In this document: positions 15,972 to 25,513 of the stretch, piece by piece
Layout: each line of letters starts with the position of its first letter
Position numbering within the stretch: the stretch's first letter is position 1
NCBI RefSeq assembly: GCF_013836145.1
Contig: NZ_CP057483.1
Location: forward strand, 3,038,001-3,102,000
Length of the DNA: 64,000 nt
Direction of reading: 5' to 3'
Source of the DNA: Citrobacter sp. RHB25-C09
GTDB taxonomy: Bacteria > Pseudomonadota > Gammaproteobacteria > Enterobacterales > Enterobacteriaceae
The notes under the pieces: model-generated
The model's input: the letters and a program-made list of their open reading frames with translations, nothing else
Databases searched by the model: none
Told to the model about the DNA's origin: nothing
Translations under genes and position numbers: made by a program

Positions 15972-16694
15972 TTACAGCACCTTACTTAAAAACTCAGCCG
16001 TACGGGGATTCGACGGAGAAGTGAATAGCGCTTCAGGCGTGCCCTCTTCCTGAATGACGCCATGGTCGATAAAAATCACCCGATCGGCCACTTCACGGGC
16101 AAAGCCCATTTCGTGGGTGACTATCACCATCGTCATGCCTTCATTCGCCAGGTTCTTCATCACTTCCAGCACATCACCTACCAGTTCCGGATCGAGCGCC
16201 GAGGTCGGCTCATCAAACAGCATGATCGAGGGGTTCATCGCCAGCGCACGCGCAATCGCAACGCGCTGCTGCTGCCCTCCGGATAAACGCGAAGGCCACG
16301 CGTCGCGCTTATCGCTTAAGCCCACCTTTTCCAGCAATTTTTCTGCGCGGCTTACCGCGTCCTTATGCGACAGCCCCAGCAGCATTTCCGGCGCCATCAG
16401 TAGATTTTCCAGCACCGTCATATGCGGGAATAAATTAAAACGCTGGAAAACCATCCCCACGCTTTCACGCATTTTGTTGAGATTGGTCTGGCGGTCATGA
16501 ACGGCAAAACCATTCACCATCACTTCGCCTTCGGTCACCGTTTCAAGCGCGTTCATACAGCGTAAAAAGGTACTTTTACCCGAGCCTGACGGGCCAATGA
16601 TACAGACCACTTCCTGCTGCTTGATATCGCAGTCAATCCCGCGCAGGACGTGGTTATCTCCAAAATGTTTATGTAAATTTTTAATGTGGATCAC
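15972..16694 (-). CDS. Polar amino-acid ABC transporter ATP-binding protein (GlnQ-like)
   Basis: A 240-residue ABC ATPase with Walker A GPSGSGKST, signature LSGGQQQR, Walker B MLFDEPTSALDPE and the switch His in IVTHEMGFA. Length and sequence match the GlnQ/ArtP/HisP class that powers periplasmic amino-acid uptake. A GTG start at 16692-16694 was chosen because it gives the family-standard N-terminus (IHIKNLHKHFG) and lies after AAAGG. It overlaps the permease gene by 14 bp. The substrate cannot be read from the sequence; glutamine, arginine or another polar amino acid is likely. Confidence 0.88.
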   Translation of the reverse strand: MIHIKNLHKHFGDNHVLRGIDCDIKQQEVVCIIGPSGSGKSTFLRCMNALETVTEGEVMVNGFAVHDRQTNLNKMRESVGMVFQRFNLFPHMTVLENLLMAPEMLLGLSHKDAVSRAEKLLEKVGLSDKRDAWPSRLSGGQQQRVAIARALAMNPSIMLFDEPTSALDPELVGDVLEVMKNLANEGMTMVIVTHEMGFAREVADRVIFIDHGVIQEEGTPEALFTSPSNPRTAEFLSKVL

Positions 16695-17445
16695 TTTTAC
16701 CAAACCTTTTTTCCAGACGATTAACCAACTGCGCAAGCAGGAATGTCAGCACCCAGTAGACCAGCGAAATGGTCAGATAGGGCTCCCAGTAGGTCGCATA
16801 GGCGCCGGACACCGTTCGGGCGGCATAGGCCAGATCGGCCAGGCCAATCGCCGAGGCCAGCGAGGAATCTTTCACTATCGCAATGGCGTTATTCCCCAGC
16901 GGCGGGAGAATACGCCTGAAGGCCTGCGGAAGGATGACTTTGCGCATGGTTTTCCACCACGGCATACCCAACGCGCGGGACGCTTCCATTTGACCGGGAT
17001 CTATCGACTGGATCCCTGCGCGGAAGATTTCGGAAACGTACGCACCGGCATTTAGCGTAATAGCCACAATACAGGACAAAAATGCGCCATAGCCCGAGCG
17101 CAATTCACGGGCGAAATCCGCACTCATCAGCCCGCTGGTGACCAACACACCATCACGTGGATTAATAAACAGAGGGACTAACGCAAAGTGGACCACCATG
17201 ATCTGCACAAACAGTGGCGTGCCGCGAAAGGCACTGACATAGAAGCGAACCGGATATTGAACCAGATAGCGCAGCGCATATTTCCAGAAACCGTGCTCTG
17301 CTTTGGCCATTCTGCCAAGGCCCAGCGTCAATCCCCACAGTGTTCCAAGACAAACACAAATAATGGTGCATTTGATGGTCATCCACGCGCCTTCCATAAA
17401 TAGCGGCGCATACTCCTGGATGATTTCCCAACGAAATCCCGTCAT
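16681..17445 (-). CDS. Polar amino-acid ABC transporter permease
   Basis: A 254-residue permease of the His/Glu/Gln/Arg family with about five membrane helices. The EAA loop is seen in EASRALGMPWWKTMRKVILPQAFRR, where the ATPase docks. The ATG at 17443-17445 has AGGGGA upstream; an earlier in-frame start would add 15 residues. This transporter has one permease gene, so the channel is presumably a homodimer. It is downstream of the binding-protein gene and overlaps the ATPase gene. Confidence 0.9.
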   Translation of the reverse strand: MTGFRWEIIQEYAPLFMEGAWMTIKCTIICVCLGTLWGLTLGLGRMAKAEHGFWKYALRYLVQYPVRFYVSAFRGTPLFVQIMVVHFALVPLFINPRDGVLVTSGLMSADFARELRSGYGAFLSCIVAITLNAGAYVSEIFRAGIQSIDPGQMEASRALGMPWWKTMRKVILPQAFRRILPPLGNNAIAIVKDSSLASAIGLADLAYAARTVSGAYATYWEPYLTISLVYWVLTFLLAQLVNRLEKRFGKSDPH

Positions 17446-17509
17446 GGTATTCCCCTGCAAAAAGGCTGACACCGAAGTAGTGTCAGCCAAAAATCATTAA
17501 ATATTTAAA

Positions 17510-18277
17510 TTATTCTGACGGTAACGTCGGCACTTCACTGTCAAACCAGGTTTTATAAATTTTATCGTAGGTGCCATCCGCGATAATTTTCTTCAGCCCT
17601 GCGTTTATCTTTTGCTGTAATTCGGTATTCCCTTTCGCAACGGCAATACCAAAATACTGACGCTCAAATTTTGCATCGGGAACTAACTTAAACTGTTTTT
17701 CCGGATGCTGCTTTATATAGTACTTAACCACGCCCACGTCACCGACCGCTGCGCTAACGCCGTCTTCGAATAACTCCTGGAGCATCAGCGGCGTGTTATC
17801 AAAACGCTTAATAGAGGTGCTGTTTTTCCCCAGCACCTCAGAAACGACGATATCGCCAGTACTGGAGTTGACCACCCCAACCTTTTCTTCTTTCAGCGAC
17901 GCCAGTGAGTTCACCTTCGAATCTGCAGGCACAACGATAGACTGTTCAGCCGGGAAATAAGGACTGGAGAAATCCACCATCTGCTTACGCTTATCGGTAA
18001 TGGTAATACCAGAGATAATGATGTCGCGGTCGCCGGAGTTTAGCGTGGCGAAAATCCCCTCCCACGGTGTATTCACCAGCTTGACGTCAAAGTTCTCTGC
18101 TTTGGCGATAGCTTTAATAATATCAATATCAAAGCCTTCGAGTTGCTTCTGGCTATTTTCAAACTCAAACGGACGATAGGTTCCGCCGGCACCAACGACA
18201 TAGGTTTCCTGTGCCGCAAAAGCTGTCCCCGACAGGGCAATCATCAAACATCCTGCTTTCATCCACTTACTGAACAT
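17510..18277 (-). CDS. Polar amino-acid ABC transporter substrate-binding protein
   Basis: A 255-residue periplasmic binding protein with the signal peptide MFSKWMKAGCLMIALSG...AFAAQ. The family-3 solute-binding fold is seen in YRPFEFENSQKQLEGFDID, MVDFSSPYF, and a C-terminal DGTYDKIYKTWF. AAAGGAGAGC precedes the ATG. It is the first gene of a three-gene binding protein/permease/ATPase operon. The closest named relatives I can recall are GlnH- and ArtJ-type proteins; specificity is not assigned. Confidence 0.9.
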   Translation of the reverse strand: MFSKWMKAGCLMIALSGTAFAAQETYVVGAGGTYRPFEFENSQKQLEGFDIDIIKAIAKAENFDVKLVNTPWEGIFATLNSGDRDIIISGITITDKRKQMVDFSSPYFPAEQSIVVPADSKVNSLASLKEEKVGVVNSSTGDIVVSEVLGKNSTSIKRFDNTPLMLQELFEDGVSAAVGDVGVVKYYIKQHPEKQFKLVPDAKFERQYFGIAVAKGNTELQQKINAGLKKIIADGTYDKIYKTWFDSEVPTLPSE

Positions 18278-19087
18278 CTTGCTCTCCTTTGTAATTTTTA
18301 TGCACTAATAATGCATAAAACTACACAACCAGTCGCGTGGATGCAAACAATATCTGGCTAAAGCCCGATCTTCGCTGGAATGTTCCTGGTTCCCGTTTTT
18401 TTAGCGTCTTATACGTTGTGCCTCATCCTGCACCATCACCACTAAAGCCCGGGCAGTCGCACTTCGCCACGCCTCCGGAACGCTGCATTAAAACCGGTGT
18501 ACTTTCCAGCAAGCTCGGCGTGAGGGAGAGGGTTGTGGCGCAAGAATAAGGAAGTTGTATTTTAAAATATGTCGCGAATGTTAGCCTCTGGAAAACAAAA
18601 CACCAATATAAGGCTATTAACAACACGTCAGCGAAAATTCCGATATGAGAAATAGCTTAAGTTGATATTAAATTGAATTTTTTATTTTAGCTGCGCATTT
18701 AATGTAAACTTAATATTTCATTCTGGCGCATTGCCCCTTTTTTCGGAACATCCCAATTTGCAACTTTTTCGTAACGACGCTCTTTTTACCATTACCGCAC
18801 TCAGCTTTTATTAATACCTTTAAAAACAAGTAATTATAAAAATTCTCATTATTTTCCTGGTTCCAGTAAAAATATTTACGCATCTTCAGTAATTATTTGT
18901 AGCTGTCAATAATCGACTGGTGGTACATTATGTCGCTGGCATTCATGCCCCTCGTGGTTTACTCCTGACGTAATTTTACACACTTTCCAGGAACCATTGT
19001 CGTACATGACGGCCTAAGCAATTGTATGTACCGCTGCGGACTCGCCCTCTTCTGCGATACAGCAATTCGTATCTTGAGAAGGTGTTT
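18278..19087. other. Long intergenic region before lpxP
   Basis: About 0.8 kb without a supported gene. At about 18421-18540 there is a GC-rich stretch ending in GTGAGGGAGAGGG, resembling a decayed enterobacterial intergenic repeat. From about 18640 the region becomes AT-rich and should contain the lpxP promoter, which in E. coli is cold-inducible. E. coli yfdY and ypdI were not recognised here. Confidence 0.4.
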
Positions 19088-20008
19088 ATGTTTCCTAAAT
19101 GCAAATTTACCCGCGCGTTCCTGCATCCGCGCTACTGGCTCACCTGGTTTGGTCTGGGTGTTCTCTGGTTATTGGTGCAACTCCCGTATCCTGTCCTGTG
19201 CTTTCTTGGCACCCGCACGGGCACAGCGGCACGTCCTTTTTTAAAACGTCGCGAGTCCATCGCCCGTAAGAATCTTGAACTCTGCTTCCCGTCCTGGTCT
19301 GAAGAACAGCGGGAAAAAATTATCGAAGAAAATTTCCGTTCCCTCGGTATGGCGCTGCTGGAAACCGGCATGGCATGGTTCTGGCCGGATCGTCGCGTAC
19401 GTAAATGGTTTGATGTAGAAGGACTGGCCAACCTGCAACGCGCTCAGGCACAAAATCGGGGCGTAATGGTTGTCGGCGTGCATTTCATGTCGCTGGAACT
19501 GGGTGGACGCGTAATGGGGCTGTGCCAGCCGATGATGGCAACCTATCGCCCGCACAATAATCCGCTGATGGAGTGGGTCCAGACGCGTGGCCGGATGCGC
19601 TCAAACAAAGCGATGATCGGCAGAAATAACCTGCGCGGCATCGTCAGCGCCCTGAAAAAAGGTGAAGCCGTCTGGTTTGCGCCCGATCAGGATTACGGCC
19701 CGAAGGGCAGCTCCTTCGCGCCGTTTTTCGCCGTCAAAAATGTGGCCACGACTAACGGCACTTATGTCCTGTCGCGCTTATCCGGCGCGGCCATGCTTAC
19801 CGTCACGATGGTGAGAAAAGCGGATAACAGCGGTTATCAACTGTATATCACCCCTGAGATGGAAGGCTATCCGGCCGATGAGAGTCAGGCAGCGGCCTAT
19901 ATGAACAAGATCATCGAGAAAGAGATCATGCGCGCACCTGAGCAATATCTCTGGATCCATCGTCGCTTTAAAACCCGCCCGCTGGGTGAAGCCTCGCTCT
20001 ATATCTGA
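19088..20008 (+). CDS. lpxP: Palmitoleoyl-ACP-dependent lipid A acyltransferase LpxP
   Basis: A 306-residue inner-membrane acyltransferase of the LpxL/HtrB family. It adds palmitoleate in place of laurate to lipid A at low temperature in E. coli. The N-terminal membrane anchor is WLTWFGLGVLWLLVQLPYPV. The acyltransferase HX4D/E motif is in VGVHFMSLELGGR, followed by APDQDYGPKGSSFAPFF. The ATG at 19088 gives the E. coli length; an in-frame extension of 22 codons is not supported. A terminator follows directly. Confidence 0.96.
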   Translation: MFPKCKFTRAFLHPRYWLTWFGLGVLWLLVQLPYPVLCFLGTRTGTAARPFLKRRESIARKNLELCFPSWSEEQREKIIEENFRSLGMALLETGMAWFWPDRRVRKWFDVEGLANLQRAQAQNRGVMVVGVHFMSLELGGRVMGLCQPMMATYRPHNNPLMEWVQTRGRMRSNKAMIGRNNLRGIVSALKKGEAVWFAPDQDYGPKGSSFAPFFAVKNVATTNGTYVLSRLSGAAMLTVTMVRKADNSGYQLYITPEMEGYPADESQAAAYMNKIIEKEIMRAPEQYLWIHRRFKTRPLGEASLYI

Positions 20009-20034
20009 AAAAAGGCCGTAAGGCCTTTTTTTTC
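20009..20034 (+). terminator. Terminator of lpxP
   Basis: AAAAAAGGCC / GGCCTTTTTTTT with a GTAA loop begins at the lpxP stop codon and has a strong T tract. Confidence 0.85.
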
Positions 20035-20430
20035 GCAACGACCCCATGCAATAACCTTGATTACACTGTGCTTTTTAAGCGCGTACCGGAAGCGAATTTT
20101 TGCGTCGCTGAATCCTGATTTATTACCATTAGCAATTATACTGTCGCCGAATCCCGACACTTGTAAGTTACTAAAAATAAATAAAAAAATGCCTCTTGTT
20201 TCGCCTCATTTTTAGGCGTACATTAGCGCCGTCTGGAGCGATGAAGCACAGAATTCCGGGGTGATACGGGAGGCGAAACGGGGAACATTCCGAGTTTCGT
20301 TCTTAACGGTATCAACTCTCTATACTCTACATACTTCGAGTTTCAGAAAGCGAGTCACCTGAAGTACGACGAGTTAATAACGAGATGAAGTTCATTCAGG
20401 CGTATCTGTCATTACGCGGAGAGATGAAAC
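20035..20430. other. Intergenic region upstream of ypdK
   Basis: No protein gene longer than ypdK is supported. The region is AT-rich in its middle (20150-20220) and GC-richer near 20240. It presumably carries the ypdK promoter. Confidence 0.35.
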
Positions 20431-20502
20431 GTGAAATATTTCTTTATGGGCATTTCTTTTATGGTCATCGTATGGGCCGGTACTTTTGCCCTGATGATCT
20501 AG
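20431..20502 (+). CDS. ypdK: Small membrane protein YpdK (23 residues)
   Basis: A GTG-initiated frame encodes a 23-residue single-span hydrophobic peptide beginning MKYFFMGISFMVIVWAG, ending in TAG. It matches the E. coli small membrane protein YpdK over its whole length as I recall it, and lies in the same place between lpxP and alaC. GGAGAG lies about eight bases upstream. The function is unknown. A longer plus-strand frame over the same DNA, starting at 20385, is not the conserved one. Confidence 0.9.
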   Translation: MKYFFMGISFMVIVWAGTFALMI

Positions 20503-20514
20503 AAGACACCGATG

Positions 20515-20550
20515 CAAAAAAAACAGGAGCCCTCTGGCTCCTGTTTGCTT
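20515..20550. terminator. Bidirectional terminator between ypdK and alaC
   Basis: ACAGGAGCC / GGCTCCTGT is a perfect stem flanked by an A run on one side and TTGCTTTT on the other. It serves plus-strand ypdK and minus-strand alaC. Confidence 0.85.
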
Positions 20551-20567
20551 TTGTGGGGATGCATGCG

Positions 20568-21806
20568 TTATCCGGCGTTTTCAGCTGCGGTTTTTACCCC
20601 GGCAGGCAGCAAACCATCCGCACGGAACATCGCTTTAATTCCCCGAATCGCCTGACGGATACGGTCCCGGTTCTCGATTAGCGCAAATCGCACATGCGTA
20701 TCGCCGTAGTCTCCAAAACCAATGCCGGGCGAGACGCACACCTTCGCTTCGTTCAGCAATTTTTTAGCAAACTCCAGGGAACCCATTGCAGCGTATTGCT
20801 CAGGGATCTTCGCCCAGACATACATCGAGGCTTTCGGCATCTCGACCATCCATCCGGCCTCATGCAAGCCTTTAACCAGTACGTCACGGCGACGTTTATA
20901 TTGCTCGGCAATGTCCCGCACACACTGCTGATCGCCTTCCAGCGCCGCAATGGCAGCGACTTGCAACGGAGTGAATGTTCCGTAGTCGTGATAACTTTTA
21001 ATTCGTGCCAGGGCATTCACCAGCGTTTTGTTACCGACCATAAAGCCAATGCGCCAGCCTGCCATGTTGTAGCTTTTCGACAGGGTGAAGAACTCCACCG
21101 CAACGTCACGCGCACCCGGCACCTGCATAATCGAAGGCGCCTTCCAGCCGTCATAGACAATATCGGCATAGGCGAGATCGTGAACCACCAGCACATCATA
21201 GCGTTTAGCCAGCGCGACCACTCTTTCGAAAAACTCCAGCTCGACGCACTGTGCCGTTGGGTTAGACGGGAAGCCAAGGATCATCATCTTCGGCTTCGGG
21301 TAGCTTTCGCGAATCGCCCGTTCCAGTTCAGTAAAGAAATCCACGCCCTCAACCAGCGGTACTGAACGCACCTGGGCACCCGCGATCACTGCGCCGTAAA
21401 TATGGATGGGATAACTTGGGTTCGGCACCAACACCGTATCGCCGTGATCGAGCGTAGCCAGCATCAGGTGCGCTAACCCCTCTTTCGAACCAATAGTGAC
21501 GATGGCTTCGGATTCCGGATCGATATCAACCTCATAGCGGTCCTGATACCAGCGGGAGATAGCCCGGCGCAGACGCGGAATACCGCGCGAGGTTGAATAA
21601 CCATGCGTGTCCGGGCGCTGCGCCACGGTACACAGTTTTTCAACAATGTGAGGCGGCGTAGCGCCGTCCGGGTTTCCCATGCTGAAATCGATAATATCTT
21701 CGCCGCGACGACGCGCAGCCATTTTGAGTTCAGCCGTAATGTTAAACACGTAGGGGGGAAGACGATCGATACGCGTAAAGCGACGTTCAGGGCGTGTGTC
21801 AGCCAT
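20568..21806 (-). CDS. alaC: Alanine-synthesising glutamate-pyruvate aminotransferase AlaC
   Basis: A 412-residue class I/II aminotransferase dependent on PLP. AlaC transfers the amino group of glutamate to pyruvate to make alanine. The Schiff-base Lys is in FFTLSKSYNMAGWRIGF, and the Asn and Asp contacting PLP are in GFPSNPTAQC and VVHDLAYADI. Length equals the E. coli protein. The gene is monocistronic, is divergent from ypdA across a 386-bp gap, and ends at the shared terminator. Confidence 0.95.
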   Translation of the reverse strand: MADTRPERRFTRIDRLPPYVFNITAELKMAARRRGEDIIDFSMGNPDGATPPHIVEKLCTVAQRPDTHGYSTSRGIPRLRRAISRWYQDRYEVDIDPESEAIVTIGSKEGLAHLMLATLDHGDTVLVPNPSYPIHIYGAVIAGAQVRSVPLVEGVDFFTELERAIRESYPKPKMMILGFPSNPTAQCVELEFFERVVALAKRYDVLVVHDLAYADIVYDGWKAPSIMQVPGARDVAVEFFTLSKSYNMAGWRIGFMVGNKTLVNALARIKSYHDYGTFTPLQVAAIAALEGDQQCVRDIAEQYKRRRDVLVKGLHEAGWMVEMPKASMYVWAKIPEQYAAMGSLEFAKKLLNEAKVCVSPGIGFGDYGDTHVRFALIENRDRIRQAIRGIKAMFRADGLLPAGVKTAAENAG

Positions 21807-22192
21807 AATTTCCTCAGATTCACGTTAGCGCCCGGACCGTCCGAGCGACGCTGCCACGTGGGTGGCATGCTTAGAAAATAGCCTGAATAATTTCCTTCTG
21901 TCGAGAGGCTAACGAAATTTTTTTTCTTTGCGCTAAAAGGGGAAGTTATGAAAATAATGAGGAAATCAGCGTTACAGAAATTGCCTTAAAGCCACTATTT
22001 ATTAACATTCTGATATGAAAAAATTTACTTCGAATCCCATGAATTTTTCGCAGGCTGGATAAATAAACTGATGCATATCAATCCCCTTTTAAAATCAGGG
22101 TTTTTCCTCATTAGCGTTGTCTCGCCTGCGGACTGGTCATTCACCCTGCGAATACCTATCATAGTTGTTTAACGTCTAAGCCAGAGTCTCCT
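21807..22192. other. Divergent promoter region alaC / ypdA
   Basis: No gene is seen. Hairpin-prone sequences include CGGACCGTCCG and GCCACGTGGGTGGC at about 21832-21868, near the alaC start. The ypdA-proximal half is AT-rich. Confidence 0.4.
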
Positions 22193-23887
22193 GTGCACGA
22201 AATATTTACTATGCTGCTGGCGGTGTTTGACCGGGCAGCGCTCATGCTCTTCTGCCTGTTCTTTCTCATCCGCATTCGTTTGTTTCGCGAACTGCTGCAC
22301 AAATCAGCCCATACGCCAAGAGAGCTGCTTGCTGTCACCGCCATTTTTTCCCTGTTCGCCCTGTTCAGCACCTGGTCCGGGGTTCCGGTGGAAGGCTCGC
22401 TGGTAAACGTACGTATTATCGCCGTGATGTCAGGCGGTATCTTGTTTGGTCCCTGGGTTGGGATTATTACTGGGGTAATTGCAGGCATACACCGTTATTT
22501 GATTGATACTGGCGGCGTTACCGCGATCCCGTGCTTTATTACCAGCATTCTGGCGGGCTGTATCGCCGGCTGGATTAATCGCCGGATCCCTAAAGCACAA
22601 CACTGGCGCGCAGGGATTTTGGGCGGCATGGTCTGCGAAACGCTGACGATGGTGCTGGTAATTGTCTGGGCGCCGACGACCGCACTGGGGCTGGATATCG
22701 TCTCAAAAATCGGTATTCCGATGATTCTCGGCAGCGTCTGCATTGGTTTTATTGTTCTGCTGGTTCAAAGCGTAGAAGGTGAAAAAGAGGCGAGCGCAGC
22801 ACGTCAGGCAAAGCTGGCGCTGGATATCGCCAATAAAACCCTGCCGCTGTTTCGTCAGGTGAACAGCGAGTCGCTGCGGCAGATCTGTGAAATTATACGC
22901 CATGATATCCACGCTGATGCGGTCGCTATCACCAATACCCAGCACGTGCTGGCCTATGTGGGTGTAGGGGAAACGAATTATCGCGACAGTAATGATTCCA
23001 TCAGCCCGACCACCCGGCAGGCGATCAATTACGGAAAAATCATCATTAAAAATAATGATGAAGCGCACCGCACGCCGGAGATCCACTCCATGCTGGTCAT
23101 CCCGCTCTGGGAAAAAGGGGTAGTCACCGGTACGCTAAAAATCTACTACTGCCACGCCCATCAGATCACCTCGTCATTACAGGAGATGGCGGTCGGTCTG
23201 TCACAGATCATCTCAACACAGCTGGAAGTCTCGCGTACCGAGCAGCTCAGGGAAATGGCAAATAAGGCAGAACTGCGCGCGCTGCAAAGCAAAATTAATC
23301 CCCATTTTCTGTTTAATGCTTTGAACGCGATCTCGTCGTCAATTCGTCTTAACCCGGACACCGCCCGGCAGCTCATTTTTAATTTGTCACGTTATCTGCG
23401 CTATAACATTGAATTAAAAGACGATGAGCATATCGACATCAAAAAAGAGCTGTATCAAATCAAGGATTACATCGCGATAGAACAGGCGCGCTTTGGCGAC
23501 AAATTAACCGTAATTTATGATATTGATGAAGAAGTAAGCTGCTCTATTCCGAGTCTGCTGATCCAACCGCTGGTTGAAAATGCCATAGTCCACGGTATTC
23601 AGCCTTGCAAAGGAAAAGGCGTGGTGACGATTAGCGTTGCTGAGTGCGGTAACCGGGTGCGAATCGCGGTTCGCGATACCGGGCACGGCATCGATCCGAA
23701 AGTGATTGAGCGGGTGGAATCCAACGAAATGCCCGGCAATAAAATTGGCCTTCTTAACGTGCATCATCGGGTTAAGCTGTTATATGGCGAAGGGTTGCAT
23801 ATTCGTCGCCTTGAGCCAAGAACCGAGATCGCGTTTTTTGTGCCGAATCAGCGTGCAACCGCCACGCCAGCCACGCTACTGCTTTAA
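22193..23887 (+). CDS. ypdA: Sensor histidine kinase YpdA (LytS type)
   Basis: A 564-residue sensor kinase. The N-terminal 5TM-Lyt membrane domain (about residues 1-185) contains FLIRIRLFRELL and GILFGPWVGIITGVIAG. A GAF-like domain follows (about 225-345). The kinase module has the phospho-accepting His in QSKINPHFLFNALNAISSS and an ATPase region with VENAIVHGI and RDTGHGIDP. With YpdB it forms a system that in E. coli responds to pyruvate and induces yhjX. Translation starts at GTG 22193. It is followed by ypdB after 14 bp. Confidence 0.95.
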   Translation: MHEIFTMLLAVFDRAALMLFCLFFLIRIRLFRELLHKSAHTPRELLAVTAIFSLFALFSTWSGVPVEGSLVNVRIIAVMSGGILFGPWVGIITGVIAGIHRYLIDTGGVTAIPCFITSILAGCIAGWINRRIPKAQHWRAGILGGMVCETLTMVLVIVWAPTTALGLDIVSKIGIPMILGSVCIGFIVLLVQSVEGEKEASAARQAKLALDIANKTLPLFRQVNSESLRQICEIIRHDIHADAVAITNTQHVLAYVGVGETNYRDSNDSISPTTRQAINYGKIIIKNNDEAHRTPEIHSMLVIPLWEKGVVTGTLKIYYCHAHQITSSLQEMAVGLSQIISTQLEVSRTEQLREMANKAELRALQSKINPHFLFNALNAISSSIRLNPDTARQLIFNLSRYLRYNIELKDDEHIDIKKELYQIKDYIAIEQARFGDKLTVIYDIDEEVSCSIPSLLIQPLVENAIVHGIQPCKGKGVVTISVAECGNRVRIAVRDTGHGIDPKVIERVESNEMPGNKIGLLNVHHRVKLLYGEGLHIRRLEPRTEIAFFVPNQRATATPATLLL

Positions 23888-23901
23888 TACGGAGTGAAGT
23901 T

Positions 23902-24633
23902 GTGAAAGTTATCATCGTTGAAGATGAATTCCTCGCCCAACAGGAACTCAGTTGGCTGATCAAAGAACACAGCCAGATGGAGATTGTCGGCACCTTCGAT
24001 GACGGCCTGGACGTGCTGAAATTCTTGCAGCATAACCGCGTGGACGCCATTTTCCTGGATATCAATATTCCCTCTCTGGACGGCGTTCTGTTGGCGCAGA
24101 ACATCAGCCAGTTTGCCCATAAGCCATTTATTGTCTTTATTACCGCATGGAAAGAGCACGCGGTAGAGGCGTTTGAACTGGAAGCCTTCGACTACATTCT
24201 CAAGCCGTATCAGGAATCGCGCATTGTCGGGATGTTGAATAAGCTGGAGGCAGCCTGGCAGCAGCAGTCCGGCACATCGCCGGTCAGTCCCGTTACCCGT
24301 GAGAACGACACGATCAACCTGATCAAAGACGAACGGATCATCGTGACGCCAATTAACGATATTTATTATGCCGAAGCGCATGAAAAAATGACGTTTGTGT
24401 ATACGCGGCGGGAATCGTTTGTCATGCCGGTTAATATTACTGAGTTCTGCAGCAAGCTGCCGCCTTCGCACTTTTTCCGCTGTCACCGATCGTTTTGCGT
24501 CAACCTGAATAAGATCCGCGAGATCGAACCCTGGTTCAACAACACCTATATTCTGCGGTTAAAAGATCTGGAGTTTGAAGTTCCCGTCAGCAGGAGTAAG
24601 GTGAAAGAGTTCAGACAGTTAATGCACTTATAA
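23902..24633 (+). CDS. ypdB: LytTR response regulator YpdB
   Basis: A 243-residue response regulator. The receiver domain has acidic residues VEDE at 6-9, phospho-acceptor Asp53 in AIFLDINIP and Lys in FDYILKPYQ. It is joined to a LytTR DNA-binding domain (about 137-240: YYAEAHEKMTFVYTRRES, FFRCHRSFCVNLNKI). The start codon is GTG at 23902. It acts with YpdA. LytTR regulators bind pairs of direct repeats about two helical turns apart; such a pair occurs upstream of fryB in this window (see 38088-38120). Confidence 0.95.
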   Translation: MKVIIVEDEFLAQQELSWLIKEHSQMEIVGTFDDGLDVLKFLQHNRVDAIFLDINIPSLDGVLLAQNISQFAHKPFIVFITAWKEHAVEAFELEAFDYILKPYQESRIVGMLNKLEAAWQQQSGTSPVSPVTRENDTINLIKDERIIVTPINDIYYAEAHEKMTFVYTRRESFVMPVNITEFCSKLPPSHFFRCHRSFCVNLNKIREIEPWFNNTYILRLKDLEFEVPVSRSKVKEFRQLMHL

Positions 24634-24644
24634 CGGGAAAATGA

Positions 24645-25499
24645 ATGAAAGAATCAGGCTTGCCCGCAGACCAACAATTTTTTGCCGATCTGTTTAGCGG
24701 CCTGGTGCTTAACCCACAGCGGCTCGGTCGCGTCTGGTTTGCCACTCAGCCCGCCACATTGCCTGGCGGTAGCCTGTGCCTGGATCTCCCCCGTCTGGAT
24801 ATCGTCCTGCGAGGGGAGTACGGCAATCAACTGGAGAAAAGCCAACACCGCCTGGCCGAAGGTGAAATGCTGTTCATTCCCGCCCGCTCGGCTAACCTGC
24901 CAATGAGCGACAAGCCGCTGATGCTGTTAAGCCTGGTATTTGCCCCGGCGTGGCTGGGTTTGTCGTTTTATGATAACCGCACGGCTTCGCTGCTTCGCCC
25001 GGTACGCCGCATTGAGCTTTCACATCCGCAGCGGGGGGAAGGCGAAGCGATGCTGACCGCCCTCACCCATTTAAGCCGCTCCCCGCAGGAACAGGCGATC
25101 ATTCAACCTCTGGTGCTCAGTTTGCTGCATTTGTGCCGGAGCGTGGTGAACACCCGTCCTGACACCCAACGCCCGCGCGCAGAGTTCCTTTACCACAGCA
25201 TTTGCAACTGGGTGCAGGATAATTACGCTCAGCCGTTAAGTCGCGAGAGCGTAGCGACCTTTTTTAATATCACGCCCAATCATCTTTCGAAGCTGTTTAC
25301 GCAGAACGGTACAATGAGTTTTGTGGAATACGTGCGCTGGGTACGCATGGCGAAGGCGCGGATTATTTTACAGAAGTATCATTTGTCGATAAGCGAAGTG
25401 GCGCAGCGCTGTGGGTATCAGGACAGTGACTATTTTTGCCGCCTGTTCCGGCGTCAGTTTGGCCTGACGCCAGGCGAATACAGCGCGCGTTTTCAGTAA
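24645..25499 (+). CDS. ypdC: AraC-family transcriptional regulator YpdC
   Basis: A 284-residue regulator with a C-terminal AraC/XylS double HTH: ATFFNITPNHLSKLFTQNG and ISEVAQRCGYQDSDYFCRLF, ending RQFGLTPGEYSARF. The N-terminal half is cupin-like and its ligand is unknown. GGGAAA precedes the ATG at 24645; the ATG at 24641 is out of frame. It follows ypdB by 11 bp, so it is probably the third gene of a ypdABC operon. Confidence 0.9.
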   Translation: MKESGLPADQQFFADLFSGLVLNPQRLGRVWFATQPATLPGGSLCLDLPRLDIVLRGEYGNQLEKSQHRLAEGEMLFIPARSANLPMSDKPLMLLSLVFAPAWLGLSFYDNRTASLLRPVRRIELSHPQRGEGEAMLTALTHLSRSPQEQAIIQPLVLSLLHLCRSVVNTRPDTQRPRAEFLYHSICNWVQDNYAQPLSRESVATFFNITPNHLSKLFTQNGTMSFVEYVRWVRMAKARIILQKYHLSISEVAQRCGYQDSDYFCRLFRRQFGLTPGEYSARFQ

Positions 25500-25513
25500 G
25501 GTCTGCGTGAATC

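Noticed and set aside
18421..18540. An ERIC-type repeat upstream of lpxP
   Set aside because: Only short stretches recall intergenic repeats; the full palindromic consensus could not be recognised, so it is mentioned only as possible decayed sequence.
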